A stretch of DNA of 64,000 bases from Entoloma clypeatum (taxonomy: Eukaryota; Basidiomycota; Agaricomycetes; Agaricales; Entolomataceae): contig OY751493.1 of assembly GCA_963565915.1 (NCBI GenBank), positions 1,054,001 through 1,118,000 of the forward strand, given 5' to 3'. Below the pieces are notes generated by a model. It was not told the origin of the DNA, made no database searches, and saw only the letters and a program-made list of their open reading frames with translations. A program made the translations under genes and the position numbers. Shown here one piece after another: positions 48,504 to 63,096 of the stretch. How positions within the stretch are numbered: the stretch's first letter is position 1; each line of letters starts with the position of its first letter.

Positions 48504-48817
48504 TTAGTTGGGGCTCTCCAATTTGTTCTCCAGATTTGTCTTCAGAATTTCCGCCCGTCCGACGTACTCGTCAATCTTTGACCTGATCAACTGCCTTGAT
48601 TTTTCATTCGTCTCGTCTGAAAGAAGCATTTGAATCGAAAACCGCTGACACATTGGGGAACTGAACGTGGGCCTGAAGTAATTCAGAGCCTCCTGATAGT
48701 GTTTGTATGCCTGCTCGTACTCCTGCTTCACACCTTCCTCGATAACACGTTGAACGAGTTCGATGACTCGCTATGACCTGGATGAGTTGTTGAATCAAGA
48801 TTGGAAACGCTCACCAT
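48504..48817 (-). pseudogene. Partial VPS4 copy (MIT domain only); pseudogene or MIT-only mini-gene
   Basis: The sequence aligns with VPS4 exons 1-3 and both introns (CGAACTCGTTCAACGTG, AAACACTA.CAGGAGGCTCTG, AATTTCCGCC on the plus strand), then stops before the AAA domain with a TAA at 48504-48506. Relative to the parent, the first intron has lost its donor end and about ten bases are missing at the second donor. Even so, the reading frame is not destroyed: ATG 48815-48817 is followed at once by GTGAGC, and splicing to CATAG would give M-RVIELVQRVIEEGV. A second splice leads to NETNEKSRQLIRSKI and ends ENKLESPN. It may be a relic, or a small MIT-only protein. Confidence 0.7.
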
Positions 48818-49449
48818 CGAGGATAGGATGAGAATCTGTTTCTGTTTGCTGCTGTTATCATCACAAGCTTGCGTCCTCCAACATGAATTTGATTCCGCAA
48901 GATGTTCACATCGGCTGTAGTTCATCAATCCTGAAAGCAATTAATGGAATGCACTCGAGGTCTGGTCCGCACCGCAAACATTTCAGGACACCAGACATCG
49001 AAACATGGAAAGGCACGCGCAAGGCACGCGTTCGCGGTCGTATGATGCTCTGGACTAAGATAGGGAGCCCCCCTCTTGGGGACAAGATGCCACCTCGCTT
49101 ATTGTGATGGCCAGTGGCCACTTCCCCTCTGATCGCGCCCTTGTTTTGGCAAGCACCCAGTGCTAGACGGTAGTGACATCACAACAAAGAGCCATGTTCC
49201 CAACATGTGTCTGCATCCCTTTTTCCGTATAAAAGGCCTGATGATCGTTCGTTCCCTTTCTTCCAGCCAGACCCACAGACATCAAAACCCTTCCCCTCAA
49301 TCCCTGGACCTGCTGACATCTGCATCGCTTCACTACCATACATATTACATACATAACCCCCAGCAACCCAGAGTGGGTTCCATAATTCCTTGAACGCTCA
49401 ACGTTCCGAGTACACTGCCCCAAAACCATTACAATAATCACAATCCGTC
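48818..49449. other. Intergenic, no gene seen
   Basis: Divergent spacer between the MIT fragment and the small gene at 49450. No convincing core promoter element was identified. Confidence 0.45.
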
Positions 49450-49975
49450 ATGAAGGCCACTAGAATAACCACGCGCGCAGTCCGAGTCGTCAAGACTCCC
49501 CTGCGTGCCGTATCGCCAGAAGAGGCAGAGTCGTGGAGTGACGGCGATAGCGATACCACACTCTCTGAGCCACAGCCATCAGACCTCGATGAGCCGTGGG
49601 CATACACATTCCAAGTCAGTAGAATTTTACATACAAAGCTCGCCGTCCCAAATATTTCCTCATGCTGAATAAATTTCCGGCTGCCCAGGCTGGCGATAGC
49701 GTTTGGGTGAGAACCATCGGTGGCAATTGGCACATTGGCAGGGTCACCGGCCAAACCACAAGAGTCGGCCAAACGAGAGAGGTAAGCATCGCGGCAGTCA
49801 GAAGTTGCCTGAAGTTGCTGAATTTCCGTTATTCATCCGCTCCCAGAAGGAAGGTCTTTTTTATCCTGTGATATTCAACGAGAAGATCCGGAAATACTTT
49901 GCACCTCTCAATGGTGAGATCAAGCAGGATACGCCACACGTTCGCCGACTTCTGAAGGATGCGGGCTGGCTATAA
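49450..49975 (+). CDS. Small protein of unknown function
   Basis: Three exons, 49450-49614, 49689-49781 and 49847-49975, all phase 0, give 128 aa. The basic N-terminus (MKATRITTRAVRVVKT) is followed by an acidic S/E/D stretch. The core is AGDSVWVRTIGGNWHIGRV, then KEGLFYPVIFNEKIRKYF, reminiscent of a small SH3-like barrel (W-V-R...G-N-W-H). The end, VRRLLKDAGWL, is short and amphipathic. I recognise the pattern as recurring in Agaricomycetes but know no function. The stop codon overlaps the end of the minus-strand frame at 49970. Confidence 0.72.
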
Positions 49976-50572
49976 GCATTGCGAGTATTTGCAAGGAAGA
50001 CGATATTTATGATATTCCTTTGGCCTGCTGGATAGGCACCAAGGCCACATTGCATGTTGTATCATGGACACCGAAATATACCTCCCAAGCATAGGTGACT
50101 TACGCTTCATCATCTTACAGTGCACTTTGCATAAAAAAGTATAAAATAATGTTAACATCACCAATGCCGTATACACATGAACTATATACCAACCAGGGAA
50201 TGACCATAAGTCATAGAAGAGCCATCCATATGAATTGACATGGCCTTCTGACTTTATGTTAGAAGATGGAACAACGGCAAGAGGGCATCCAGAACATCGG
50301 CCTTGGATGTATAGAATTAGCAGAAAGATAAAACAGATAAAGACGGGATAAACGAAAGGAAAAAAACCAGGGTCTGGAATTTCCGAGAGAAACCAGAGTA
50401 ACCAGTGTACAACAAAAACTAGCACATAATAATATTCGTTAAGGTCTGCGAGGGGGTCATCATGTCTTGTCGACTGAAGGAGCATAACGCCAGCGGTGGT
50501 TAGCGATGCATGAGATATAGATGAGGCGAAGGCGAAGAAGGGTGGGCAGATGGTGAATAAGCGAAATACCAA
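49970..50572 (-). CDS. Possible multi-pass membrane protein
   Basis: An uninterrupted 200-codon frame begins 75 bp downstream of the kinase stop. It contains at least three hydrophobic segments (TICPPFFAFASSISHASL, YYYVLVFVVHWLLWFLS, FPFVYPVFICFIFLLILYI, and YTALVMLTLFYTFL). No family was recognised. It could be a genuine orphan gene or a long frame within the kinase 3' region; the lack of introns in this intron-rich window is a mild argument against it. Confidence 0.4.
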   Translation of the reverse strand: MVFRLFTICPPFFAFASSISHASLTTAGVMLLQSTRHDDPLADLNEYYYVLVFVVHWLLWFLSEIPDPGFFPFVYPVFICFIFLLILYIQGRCSGCPLAVVPSSNIKSEGHVNSYGWLFYDLWSFPGWYIVHVYTALVMLTLFYTFLCKVHCKMMKRKSPMLGRYISVSMIQHAMWPWCLSSRPKEYHKYRLPCKYSQCL

Positions 50573-50646
50573 TGCCTGAGGGTCAAGGTCAATACCAGGA
50601 AAATCTCAGAAGAATGAGACGACTATACATACCATGGAAATCCACC

Positions 50647-52773
50647 TCAATGTCCCGAATTATTGTTCATATACATCGCCTCCATCGCCTTCGCGCTGAC
50701 GTGTATATGTTTCGGCTGCACTACCTCTGTACAGACTTCGATCCCTTTTATCCAAGCGTGCGTTACAACCTCTTCGATCGTCGACCGATGCCGTGGGTCC
50801 GGCTCCAGCATCTTCCGTATGAGGGGCCGACACGCCCGCGGGCTGAGATTGTTGATTGTTGGCGGACATGCCGAAACCGTTGCGGACGGGTTCGTGCACG
50901 CCGCTGCATACGCCGCGTACAGGCTGTCACTGCCTGGTTGCGCAGCCCGCCAGGGTAATTCTTGGAAGTGGAGGCAGTAGTACACGATGCCGCATGCCCA
51001 GACATCGACGAGGCGTGCATCGTAAGCTGGAGTAACGAATAGTTGTATTTGCCAATTGGAGTAATGTTGATGAAATTTTCAATATGACAGGCACGCAAAG
51101 CACATCTGTTAGTTGAACGCCTCGTGAGATCAATAGATTACTGACGCTTGCCAAGGAACTGCTCTGGGGCAATATAGGGTTCACTGCCACATAGGCCGGT
51201 TGACATATGGATAGTCGCCTCCCATGGAAGGCGATACACAGTCGAGGCGCCGTAGTCTCCAATCTGCGTCAAGGGGATAGCGTTTAGACTCGTTCGAGAT
51301 CAAAAAGATAGATTAATACCTTGAGGTGACCCTTGGTGTCAAAGAACAGATTTTCAGGTTTGATGTCTCGATGGGCAACGCCTTGACTATGAAGGTATTG
51401 GACGCCAACGAGAATTTGTTTGAAACAGCATTCGACCTCGCTTGGGCTCATTCCTCTGCATCGTCATGAAAAAGTCAACAATTCATTTCCGAGTAGATCG
51501 AGGGAAAAAAGGTAATACGGGAACATTCCGAGATGAAAAAGGAACAGCGTAAAAAAAAAAAAGAAAAAAGAAAGGGGACAGATGTTTTTTTTTTTGTCCC
51601 AGATACCACGAATCTCTACAAAGATACAAGGACACTCACCCTTTCTTGATGGCCGCATAGAGGTCACCACCCGGACAAAACTCCATGACCTCACACCAGG
51701 CATGATTCTCGTCTTGGATTAGATCGACAGTCTCAACAATGTTGGGATGGTGGAGAGTCGAAGATATGCAGAATTCAGCGGTGAGTTTTTTGACGTACTC
51801 CTTCTCTGATTCGTTCTTGCGACGTTTCCGAAATTCCTATCAGATACCGGAATGAGGAGCCGTTGGTGGGAGATAGACGGTCTAGGCAGCTCACCTTGAC
51901 GGCATAGAGTTTCTCCTCGCTGCGGTCCCACTTGTGTGCAAGCTTGACTACGCTCGTCGCACCCTTGCCGATGGCGACCTTCTGACAGACACCATATTTC
52001 TTGGACAAACTCGTCGCGCTATCGCCAGCAGTGCTCCTCGCCTTGCCCCCTGCCTTTCCACCATCGCTACCAGCATCTGAATCCGATCTCCGAGATGATC
52101 GTGATCCGACCGAGCGCTGCGAGCTCCTACGAGGCACTTTTGGCCCTGATGCAAGGAGATCTTTGAGGTCCTTAAGGTTGAATTTGTGTCCACTCGATTC
52201 AGAGTGCACCGACGGTGGTTTCTTCGGCACGACGGTGGTGGCCTGAGAAGTGGTATTGGGAGGAGAAGCGGTTTTCTTGGAGTCCTTGTCTTTATTGGAA
52301 GGTGGGGCGACTTTGCCTCCGGATTTGCCAACGGACATGCTTGGAGCTCGACTGGCTGGGCGACTGGGGGGTTGACTAGGCGGTCTGCTGCTGGACGGGT
52401 GTGTTGCCGGAGAACTTTGACCGCCCCAATCACTCTCGGAGGCTGTCGGCGACGACCCTGACGATGCCTGTTTCTTGTCGTTGGAGGAGGAAGAGCTGGA
52501 TATCGCGAGCTTTTGCAGGGTTTCACGAGTGTAGCCCGGTTGTTTTTCGTAGGCTCTATCTTCGGGCGGGGGAAGGGGTACAGATGAGATATGGTTCGAT
52601 TTGTTGGAGGGTGGGATATAAGGGCTAGATGCGGTGACAGAATTGGTGTTTGCGGCCTTCTTGTTGTTCGGTAACTTGGTCATTGTGGTCTTTCCATGTG
52701 GTGGTTTATCTGGCCCGTCCGGCGATTCGCCGTCGGCTAGCGTCGTCTCTTCTGTAGTGACGTGCATTGTCAT
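50647..52773 (-). CDS. Ser/Thr protein kinase, HAL4(SAT4)/HAL5 type
   Basis: Five exons, 51895-52773, 51640-51836, 51320-51455, 51146-51263 and 50647-51026, give 569 aa. In yeast this fungal-specific kinase family tunes plasma-membrane nutrient and potassium transporters. The first ~250 aa are a disordered S/P/K-rich region. The kinase domain has the glycine loop [11 protein letters not shown] (268-278), the catalytic lysine in YAVK (K293), HRDIKPENL (387-395), and [12 protein letters not shown] with [12 protein letters not shown]. The DFG motif is replaced by DYG (407-409), so metal-binding Asp is kept. [20 protein letters not shown] closes the domain. The start was set at 52773 (MTMHVTTEE); the frame is open further upstream but without family likeness. 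Intron 4 (118 nt) is the longest in this gene. Confidence 0.9.
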
Positions 52774-55491
52774 GATAATGGTGGTTTGTGGGTAGCAAAG
52801 TGAGGAAGGGTAGAGTTCGGAGGATTGTACAGGCCAAGAAAAGCCAAGGAAGATTACGCCTATAGCGACACGATCATTGTGCAGGCACTTTCGAATAGTG
52901 ATTGAATCGAGCGAATAAGGCGGGCCGAGGACGTAGACCCCCCTGAGCTCACAGAGCTCGCAGTGGCCGACGATGAGCACGCACAGACGATGACAAGCAG
53001 ACGAGTTGTGGGCGAATGAGATCAGGAAAAATTCAATTTCCAATCGAGCCTTTATTGGTCAGCGTCATAGGCTACACGTGGCGCACGTCCAATCAAGCGA
53101 TCTCTCAGGACGCACTTGCCAGAAAGTCGTTCCAACTACCCCGCCTCATGATAAGAATCGACTATAGGAGTCATAAACTGGAAGCTTCTGCAGTCAAGTC
53201 AAACAGGAGAATATCCGTGGCACCAATCCTAAAGGAGAACATCAAACGCACTTTTGCAGTCAACCTGTCAGGGAGACCCAGTTCAGCCCGGACGTTGGAA
53301 CGTAGCAAGCGATCCACTACATCGCCAATGACTACTCTACTACCCTCTGTACTCCGTTGCGCCCATCAGATGTCTTTGCTGATATCAAATGGCAAAATTA
53401 GCTCTCCACCATGTCCTCATCACACTCACCAGGATATAAATGCGTTCAAGGTACCCGAGCATAACACCACACTTGACATGCGGTCTGGTATGTAGGAGCA
53501 GCCGGCTCATCACCTTTTAACAATATTCATTCCGAAGTGGCGAACGTAACCGGCATTCATATCCAGGAGCTCAAGACATGGGTCTTCAAGTTCCGTAAAC
53601 GACGAGTTTGGGGTCCTCGAGGGGGCCCTCGTTGATGTTACTTCGATTTTTCCAATCAACGAGGCAATTTCAACCATCGTTTCGTGCGCTAAGATAAGCT
53701 TCCGTTATACGGAGGCACACAAATTCTGTGAAGAAGATCGTCAGGGACGGCATGCCTCTGCGGGTTGATTGATGATACATGCATGATGGCTGCCGTAACC
53801 CCGTTGACTAATAGGCAGCTCGACGCGGGTAGAGAGAAAATAGAATGTGTGTTGTGAATGAATGGCAAGCGTATCAGAAACGTTCTCCCGAGGCCTGCTA
53901 CTCAATGTTAAACCCTGCGGGAAAAGATTGAATTCGAAACCGTAACGCGTTGGCAGATACCCCAAATATCGCGGCCCTTCACGATGGATTCACGTGCGCC
54001 GAGGTTCACAAATCATAGCCAGTGAGAATTCGCGAATGAATGGGATTCCATAGGGAGTTTGCGTGGGGACATACCCGTCGACTCGGATATACATACTTGG
54101 GGTAGGAGTACTTATACCTGAAGCAGACAAGTCCCAGGACCCAAACTGCCAATACGGCGTCTTGAAAGCCGGCGGTCGGGCCAACACTTCAAGTCCGCGA
54201 GAAGCGGCGGCTAAGCTAAGTCCTTTTAATGGCGTCGGGAAAGAATGCAGCATGCAGGTAGCTATGGGCGTTCTGGGAAGACTTGGTTTCCAGGATTCAC
54301 CGCGTCGTCCTCGCTCGTCCCTTCCCAATGGAGTTCGCGAGCTCAGGTAGGGTAATGTGAACATGTGGTGTAAGTACGCCACCAGACTTGGTGAAGTCAC
54401 ATTCTGGAGTTTGACGCCACAAGGCGCGCGTCATGGCTTTGATTATCATCTTGACTCCGCCAGTGAACATTCGTTGATGTCATGGTGGTTGGTGCAGACG
54501 GCTTTCTCCGGAGAGATGTTGAGATGTTGACGTAGGTCACCGCTCACCGGACACGACGGATGTCGCAGCAAAAGATGGGTGAAAAAAGTTTAGCCCAATG
54601 GACGAATTTGATTGCGAAATGAGTCCATGTCGATCGTGAAGTTCCGCAGAGCAGGTCAAATTCAAACGCTAACCCCAGACCAGTGTTGCAACCGTTGAGC
54701 TTCTCGTTGGATGAGGGAAGTTGTGCTTTGCTGGCCACCTGTGGAGACGCGGTTGGGCGGCTGGCGTTCCGGTGCTGAGTTGCAAAGATGACGTACAAGC
54801 GACAGCTTTCCAATGGCGATGGATGGGTCTGTCAGACGGCTGAGAAACTGGGTGCAGGGAAAGGCCAGTCTGGGGATATGTCCAATCTAGCGGTCCTAAG
54901 ATGGATCATGAAACGCGGTTCAAGGGGGTAGGGTGGGACTCCTCGGATAACTGGGTTATGGGGACCGGCAGTCGGTGCCGCCTTGGCCAGCATGGTTAGA
55001 ACGAGCGTATCCTTCACGAGTCATCATATCATAATGAATGACGGCCAGGGTTGAGGCGACGACTGCGCGGCAACCAGGGGTCAGTAATGTTAATTGGAAG
55101 ATTGTCCACGACCCGGAGGTGTGAGTAGAGGTGCATCGGTTTGGCGATGGTTGCTGAGAGAATTGAGCCTGTGGTGTGGGGGTGTTGGCGTTGACTTTGG
55201 TGATATTCAGCATTGCGGGGTTGCCAACTTTCGTGAGCGAACAGAGAGACCGCCGACGATGGACACAAAGTGACAAGTTTCATGCCAGGATTCGAATTCC
55301 GATGATGGTCAGTGAGCGGTAGCCTCTCTATGGAGCTAGATGGTAGACGGTCCACTGCGAAGAGAATAGCAGCACGATTAACGCTCCATCCACATGTAGC
55401 GAAGAAAACATGAAAATGCCATTAGTGGTGTTATGAGATAGTGTGCAGAACGCATCAACATGATGTGTGTTCGACATGAGGGAAAATCCTT
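52774..55491. other. Long gene-poor stretch (2.7 kb)
   Basis: Contains the kinase promoter. Frames such as 53016-53495 (+), 53990-54400 (-), 54832-55017 (-) and 54956-55276 (-) were inspected; none shows a known domain or links into a spliced model. It may hide a fast-evolving or non-coding transcript. Confidence 0.4.
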
Positions 55492-57259
55492 TTAGGTGAG
55501 CTTCGCCTTCCCCCATGCCCGACATACTTTTTTATGCCGTCCCCAATGCCTGTTGAGTGAACAGTGAGCTGCGCCTTGATATCATCAAAGAGGAAAGTAA
55601 GGACCTACCCCTTCTGACATGTCGCATTACAATATTGTGCAATCCCACATCTCGAACAAATCAATTCTTCCGCCTCGCCCTTCTGCGGTTCCATCATGAA
55701 CATCGGACACTCCAGGAAGCTGCATCCCACGAGAGGGTCTACGAGCCTGTGAAGGCCAACGAGGCTGCCGAGTCTGCACCAGGAATTATAGAGTGGCCCC
55801 GCACCAGAGCAGCCTGTTCCCTCGTGCCTTGTTAATTCACGAAGTTTTGAAAGCGTGGGATGCCAAAGAGGTTTAAGTGTCATGGCAAGCAGGCTAAGAA
55901 AAGAGTCAGTCTCTCTGACAGAAGGTGATGATTTGAGAGTAGGCAAGATTGATTCGAGTTGGGTGATAAGGAAAATATGGCGGTCCGTGGGTTCTAGAAA
56001 TGGAATGACGACTGTGTTACAATTTTGAGGGGAATAAGAATGGTAGGATAACGCACTGTCTGGAAGAGTGAAGCTCCCCGTCGGAGAAGAACAGAGGAGA
56101 GTTGGTCTTCGCAAAACTGTTTCGCCTGAATGGTTTGCAATCATGAGAATGACATCTGCCAACAAGGATGCACCATCCCCTGAAAAGATGCTATGAAGAA
56201 GTTCTATGGGCGTGTCCGAACGTTCCAAAAGTGTGCTAATTAAAAAGAGGTGAGGGTGTATTCTTGACTGGTTGGGAAGAAAGACACACCGCACCACTGT
56301 GTTGGCATGTACAACGGACGATAATTGAACATCATATTCGGATGACGAAGACTTGACAATTCTCCGCAAAGCCAACATAACGTCTTTCCATAGGTCATCC
56401 CTCAGTCGTGCTGTAGATAAATCTTTTGCATCGAGATAAAGCAGAAACGCAATGCATTCTATCAGAGTGCCCTCGCCGACATCGTGGTCCATGAGAATAA
56501 TATCGAGTCTGTCTCTCATACGCTGACTCTGGGCGTCGTCGATATATTTTTTCAACTGGACAAAACATTCGGAGGAAGAATCGCAATGGTAGATGAGATG
56601 TAGACGGTCAAGGTCAGCCTGGTGACGGGCATGACTGGTATCGCTGTAAAGCCAGCAGTGCATAGCGACGGAGAATATTGGCGACATTTCAATGAGGGAG
56701 CTTTGGAAGAGTGAGACTGAGGACGGCGATGGGGAGCGGTGACTCGCCACGACTCACATAAAATGCCTGTGTTTTTGGGCCTCATCAAGAATCGTGAGTT
56801 GGACCACCATGTGAAGGAAACCACTCGTCGCGGAAAGTAGCGTTTGATCAGGGGGCGTAGGATGTAACTTCTGCCAGACAGCCGTGAATACTTTCCTAGA
56901 CAACAACAATGCGCTTGTGAAAGTTGTATGAGCCATTGATCCATCTTCATCGTCTAGTTCAACGTGGGTGATAAGCTGTAAACATGCTGCGAACGCCTTC
57001 AGACCGCCAACCTGACAAACTTGTTAGATATACTGTTTACGTAGGTGGGTCACATTGGGTGCCATACCATAGTCTTTGGACTGGAAGCAAGTTCCATAAC
57101 AATTGACATGACGCGCCATGTATTCAGACTGGGCCAATGGCTCGGCTTGCAAGCCTGGAAACTCGCCGTCACCAAAATTGGATCTGTGTCCAATGAGATA
57201 CGAGAGAGGAAAGCGGAGGGCTCTTCTTGGATGGCACTATCGTCCGAGTTGGACGCCAT
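55492..57259 (-). CDS. MYND-type zinc-finger protein
   Basis: Four exons, 57068-57259, 56758-57011, 55609-56700 and 55492-55549, give 531 aa in frame. The C-terminal MYND finger is complete only after the last splice: C475, C480, C497, C500, C506, C510, H518 and C522 (CSRCGIAQYCNATCQKG, then HWGRHKKVC). The ~450 aa before it are alpha-helical and lack a SET domain, so it is not a SMYD methyltransferase. Proteins of this layout (helical repeats plus terminal MYND) are abundant in mushrooms; MYND fingers usually bind proline-rich partners. Function otherwise unknown. It is divergent from the eL19 gene, with 407 bp between the starts. Confidence 0.88.
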
Positions 57260-57666
57260 TGTCACTGGTAGGAACTAGGTCGAATTTACATAACTAGCCT
57301 CAAACACGGTCAGGGTCGATCGCGGTCGTCATTGAGGCCATACATGGTGGGGTTATGTCGAACGGCGATTGAAGGAGGTATGTTATGGGAATCCCAAGCT
57401 AGGCGTTGCTGGTCCATCGATCGTCACCGAGCCACTCGAGTCGTTCACGATGAGCTACAAAGGACGGGCCGAAGTTAGATCGGCGTGACCAGCTATGCAG
57501 TTGGGTCGAATAAAGTTTTGGGTGGCTTTCTTACGTAAGAGCGAAGTTCCGCTCACAAGAGTCAGGTGTATCCACATCGACGTTATCCTCAAGACCAAGG
57601 CAAGTGTTGCTCGCCCAACGTTCGAATTTTCCCTGACAACGTCCTTCCACAGACGCGACACGAACA
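57260..57666. promoter_or_regulatory. Divergent promoter, MYND gene and RPL19
   Basis: No coding sequence. Just upstream of the RPL19 ATG the leader is C/T-rich (CCTTCCACAGACGCGAC), as in many ribosomal-protein transcripts. Confidence 0.4.
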
Positions 57667-58435
57667 ATGGGTGGGTAACTGAAATATTTCCATGTAATCT
57701 TGGCCTTGTCGTCTGATCACTTCGATTCATCTTCTTAGTTAACCTACGGTCGCAAAAACGCCTTGCCGCGAGCGTCGCTGGCGTTGGCAAGCGCAAAATT
57801 TGGCTCGACCCCGCCGAGCAAGCTGAAATTGGCAATGCCAACTCCCGTACACACGTCAAGAAACTGATCAAGGATGGCCGAGTTATCATCAAACCCACCA
57901 CAGTCCACTCACGTGCACGGACGAGGGATCTGTTGGCTGCCAAACGAAAGGGGCGACACACTGGCCCGGGTAAGAGAAAGGGTACGGCGGAGGCCCGTAT
58001 GCCTACAAAGGTGCTTTGGATGAGGAGACAGCGGGTTCTGAGGAGGCTGTTGAGGAAATACCGAGAGGCAGGAAAGATCGACAAGCACCTGTATGCATAT
58101 TTACATTCTCTCCTCTGGATGTGTTTGGTTTAACCTCCTTTCAGCTACCACTCGCTCTACCAAAAGTCCAAGGGTAACGTTTTCAAAAACAAGCGTGTCC
58201 TTATGGAGTACATCCACAAGGCCAAGGCCGAGAAGACCCGTACCAAGGTTCTCACTGACCAGATGGAGGCCCGCCGCACCAGAAACAAGGTGTGTTGCTG
58301 TTTCTCCCAGTCGACCAGGTACGGATTCTTAGCTGATCACTTCCACTCTAGGCTGCCCGGGACCGTCGCCAGGCCCGTGTGTTGGAGAAGCGACAGGCTA
58401 TCCTTGCCGTCGAGCACGAGACTGCCAAGGAGTAG
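57667..58435 (+). CDS. RPL19: 60S ribosomal protein eL19
   Basis: Four exons, 57667-57670, 57739-58090, 58145-58289 and 58352-58435, give 194 aa, the usual fungal length. Exon 1 carries only ATG plus one base, so the second codon is split, a pattern common in ribosomal-protein genes. The sequence is unmistakable: [36 protein letters not shown], the [20 protein letters not shown] helix, [19 protein letters not shown] and a charged C-terminal helix. It belongs to the large subunit near the tunnel exit and bridge eB12. Confidence 0.98.
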
Positions 58436-58760
58436 ATTACTTTCTAATCGATCTTCTTTCGTGCGCCTCGCTCTCACTATATGTACGTATGCCCTGGGCC
58501 CCATTCAATACTCTCCGTACGACATCATGCAACATATGCTCGGGAATGAACATGTCATATTTCAACTCGCTGTCTTGAATCTTGGTGATGAGCTTCGTAA
58601 CATTGTGTGAAAAAAGATGAATGAAACAATCGTTTGTTGTATTTCGGCAGCCACCACCACTGACAACCTTGCGTATTGACATTATTGACGCTTCATCAAC
58701 TTATACCCGATTCCTTGTAACCAGCGATATAATCGCATTTTACGCGCGATCAAACTGAAA
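58436..58760. other. RPL19 3' UTR and ESA1-type promoter
   Basis: No coding sequence seen. The two genes are in tandem, 325 bp apart. Confidence 0.5.
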
Positions 58761-61180
<2,420 letters not shown>

Positions 61181-61517
61181 GCGAACACTCGCGCGATCCT
61201 AACAATTGAAGGAGGGCCTTGATCAACATGTGTAGTTTTAGCAAGTACCCGTTCCTTTTGACTTCCAAAATTTCCTCTTCGTCTTGGGTATGCCCAGGGG
61301 TCGCACAATTCAGTGAGGTTCTGGCGAGTGAACAACGAGACGGGTATACAGCCAAGTTCATTTTCAGAGCACCACAGACACCCAAACTCCAAATGTTGTG
61401 TACAGAGAATTGTTAGTGTAGGTACGAGGTTCGAAACCCAAAACGAACGGCGAAGCTTGTACAGTGATAATGGCAGAAAGAAAAAATGCCCAAGAAGTTA
61501 GATTGTTTTGGATATTG
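61181..61517. other. Convergent 3' regions
   Basis: Between the MYST gene (+) and the membrane-protein gene (-); no coding signal. Confidence 0.5.
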
Positions 61518-62928
61518 TCACGACGAATACGCCGGTGGATGAGGACGCGAGACATTAGTAGGCATGGGACGTTGATTCCCTCCGATGTTGGGTGAGTACC
61601 CGGAAAGACCGAGACGTGCGCCACTTTGTGGCGACGCTGTAACATCACCGTGTGTGAGTTCCGTTTGTTGGAATGAAGATGGTGAGTTTGCGAGGGAGGC
61701 TGAGCCAGCCATGGGCGAGGACGTCTCCGTGATTGTGGATAGTGTGTTTGGCTGATACGAGGAAAGCACGCTGGGTGAGAAGCGATTCGGAGCACGACCG
61801 AAGCGCTGTGCTATCTGTGCGGTCGTACCCTGCCATGGGGGCTCTTCGGCGGTGCCGGTGGTGGTGCTTGAGCGGCTGGATGAGCTTGCGTGGGAGTAAG
61901 GACGGGCGAGGGCAGCGGCTGTAGCTGGGGGCATTGCGCCGGGCATGGGCGCCATGGAATTGTAGTCTTGGGACACCCAGCTGCCGCCTGAAGGGTAGTG
62001 TGGGACGGGGTAGGGGGAGATGAATGGGGAGTTTAACGGGAGGGAGCTGTTGGCCATGTGGGGTGAGGTGGGGTAGGAGGGGCCTGGGACGGACCATGAC
62101 TCGGAGGTCGGGCGCTCGCGAGGGCGGGCGCAGAACCATAGGGCGAGGGCAAAGATGGCGATGCCACAGACGCCCAGGGCGGTGCCGAGGGCAATGGGCA
62201 ACACGTGTCGCGATGAATCTGTCTTTGGGGTGTTTGAATTAGATGGTGCCGTAGAGGCTGAGGCGGGGGAGGCCGAGGTTGAGGCCGTTTTGGAGGAGAT
62301 GACGGTGGTGAGGGTCGTAAAGGAAGTGGTGGCGGAGGACGAGGACGAGACATCGTCAAGGACGGTGTATCTTGGGGACGGAAAAAGGTTAGTCACTTGA
62401 ATGAAGCAAGAGATAAGATGATAGTACATCAAGGCATCTACGATGGCGAACGGTTCACCAGCGCCAACAGAGATGACGAGGGAATGTTTGGCGTTTGGTA
62501 GACCAGACATGCCCCAGATGACTTGGGACTGAACTGTCTCTGAACCTTGACCGGCATCTGATCGAGTGTGATCAATGAGGTCGAGTAAGATGGCGGGGCT
62601 GGAATCGAGCGATACGGCAGTGCTGACGCGATAAGGCCACCGGGGAGCCAGGAAGTAGATTGCAACGCCTGAGGTTTGTTTTGGGGTCAGCGAGCGGGGG
62701 TTGTGGGTGGAGAGTGTGGCACGAACCAGTAAAGGTAAAGGTGGCCGTGGCCGTAGGGTCCTGGGTGAGCATGTGGAAGCTACCTATGTCGAGGACGTTC
62801 TCGGCTGAAGGGGACCAGCTAGGGGAAGGGGTGTAGAGGATGGAGGTGGACGCATCGTCTACGGTGATGTTGTGGAGGGAACGAACGAAGGGGAGGGCGA
62901 CGAGGAGGGCGATGAGGTAGAGGAGCAT
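61518..62928 (-). CDS. Single-pass membrane protein with Ser/Thr-rich stalk
   Basis: Three exons, 62727-62928, 62428-62668 and 61518-62370, give 431 aa. The signal peptide MLLYLIALLVALPFVRS precedes a small ectodomain (HNITVDDASTSILYTP, then ATFTFTGVAIYFLAPRWPY) of the beta-sandwich type seen in many basidiomycete surface proteins. A Ser/Thr/Ala-rich stalk (about 155-200), likely O-glycosylated, leads to one transmembrane helix at about 204-227 (VLPIALGTALGVCGI...). The cytoplasmic tail of ~200 aa is rich in P, S and Y. Layout parallels the 14946 gene, without sequence likeness. Function unknown. The ATG at 62928 was preferred because the frame upstream lacks another ATG. Confidence 0.85.
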
Positions 62929-63096
62929 GGAGGTCACCGGGAGTGGGCGCTCCTCCTGCAGGTCATGCCGCTGTCAATCTGCTCAACTTTGACGGCGACA
63001 TAGTGGACGGGTTACGTAACCTCTTCGAAGGCCGCCGTTCCGGTCATAGAGTGTACTGATGATGTCACGTCGTGGAGTCTCCCACCAACAACCATC

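Noticed and set aside
53016..53495. 159-codon plus-strand frame next to the kinase promoter
   Set aside because: No domain, odd composition and overlap with the expected promoter and leader of the kinase.
55605..56750. MYND gene as a single exon ending at CQKG
   Set aside because: That end lacks the last His and Cys of the finger; splicing to 55549 supplies H-W-G-R-H and the final C.
61424..61440. tRNA B-box-like GGTTCGAAACC
   Set aside because: Flanking bases do not form a T-arm, and no acceptor, D or anticodon stem can be drawn around it.
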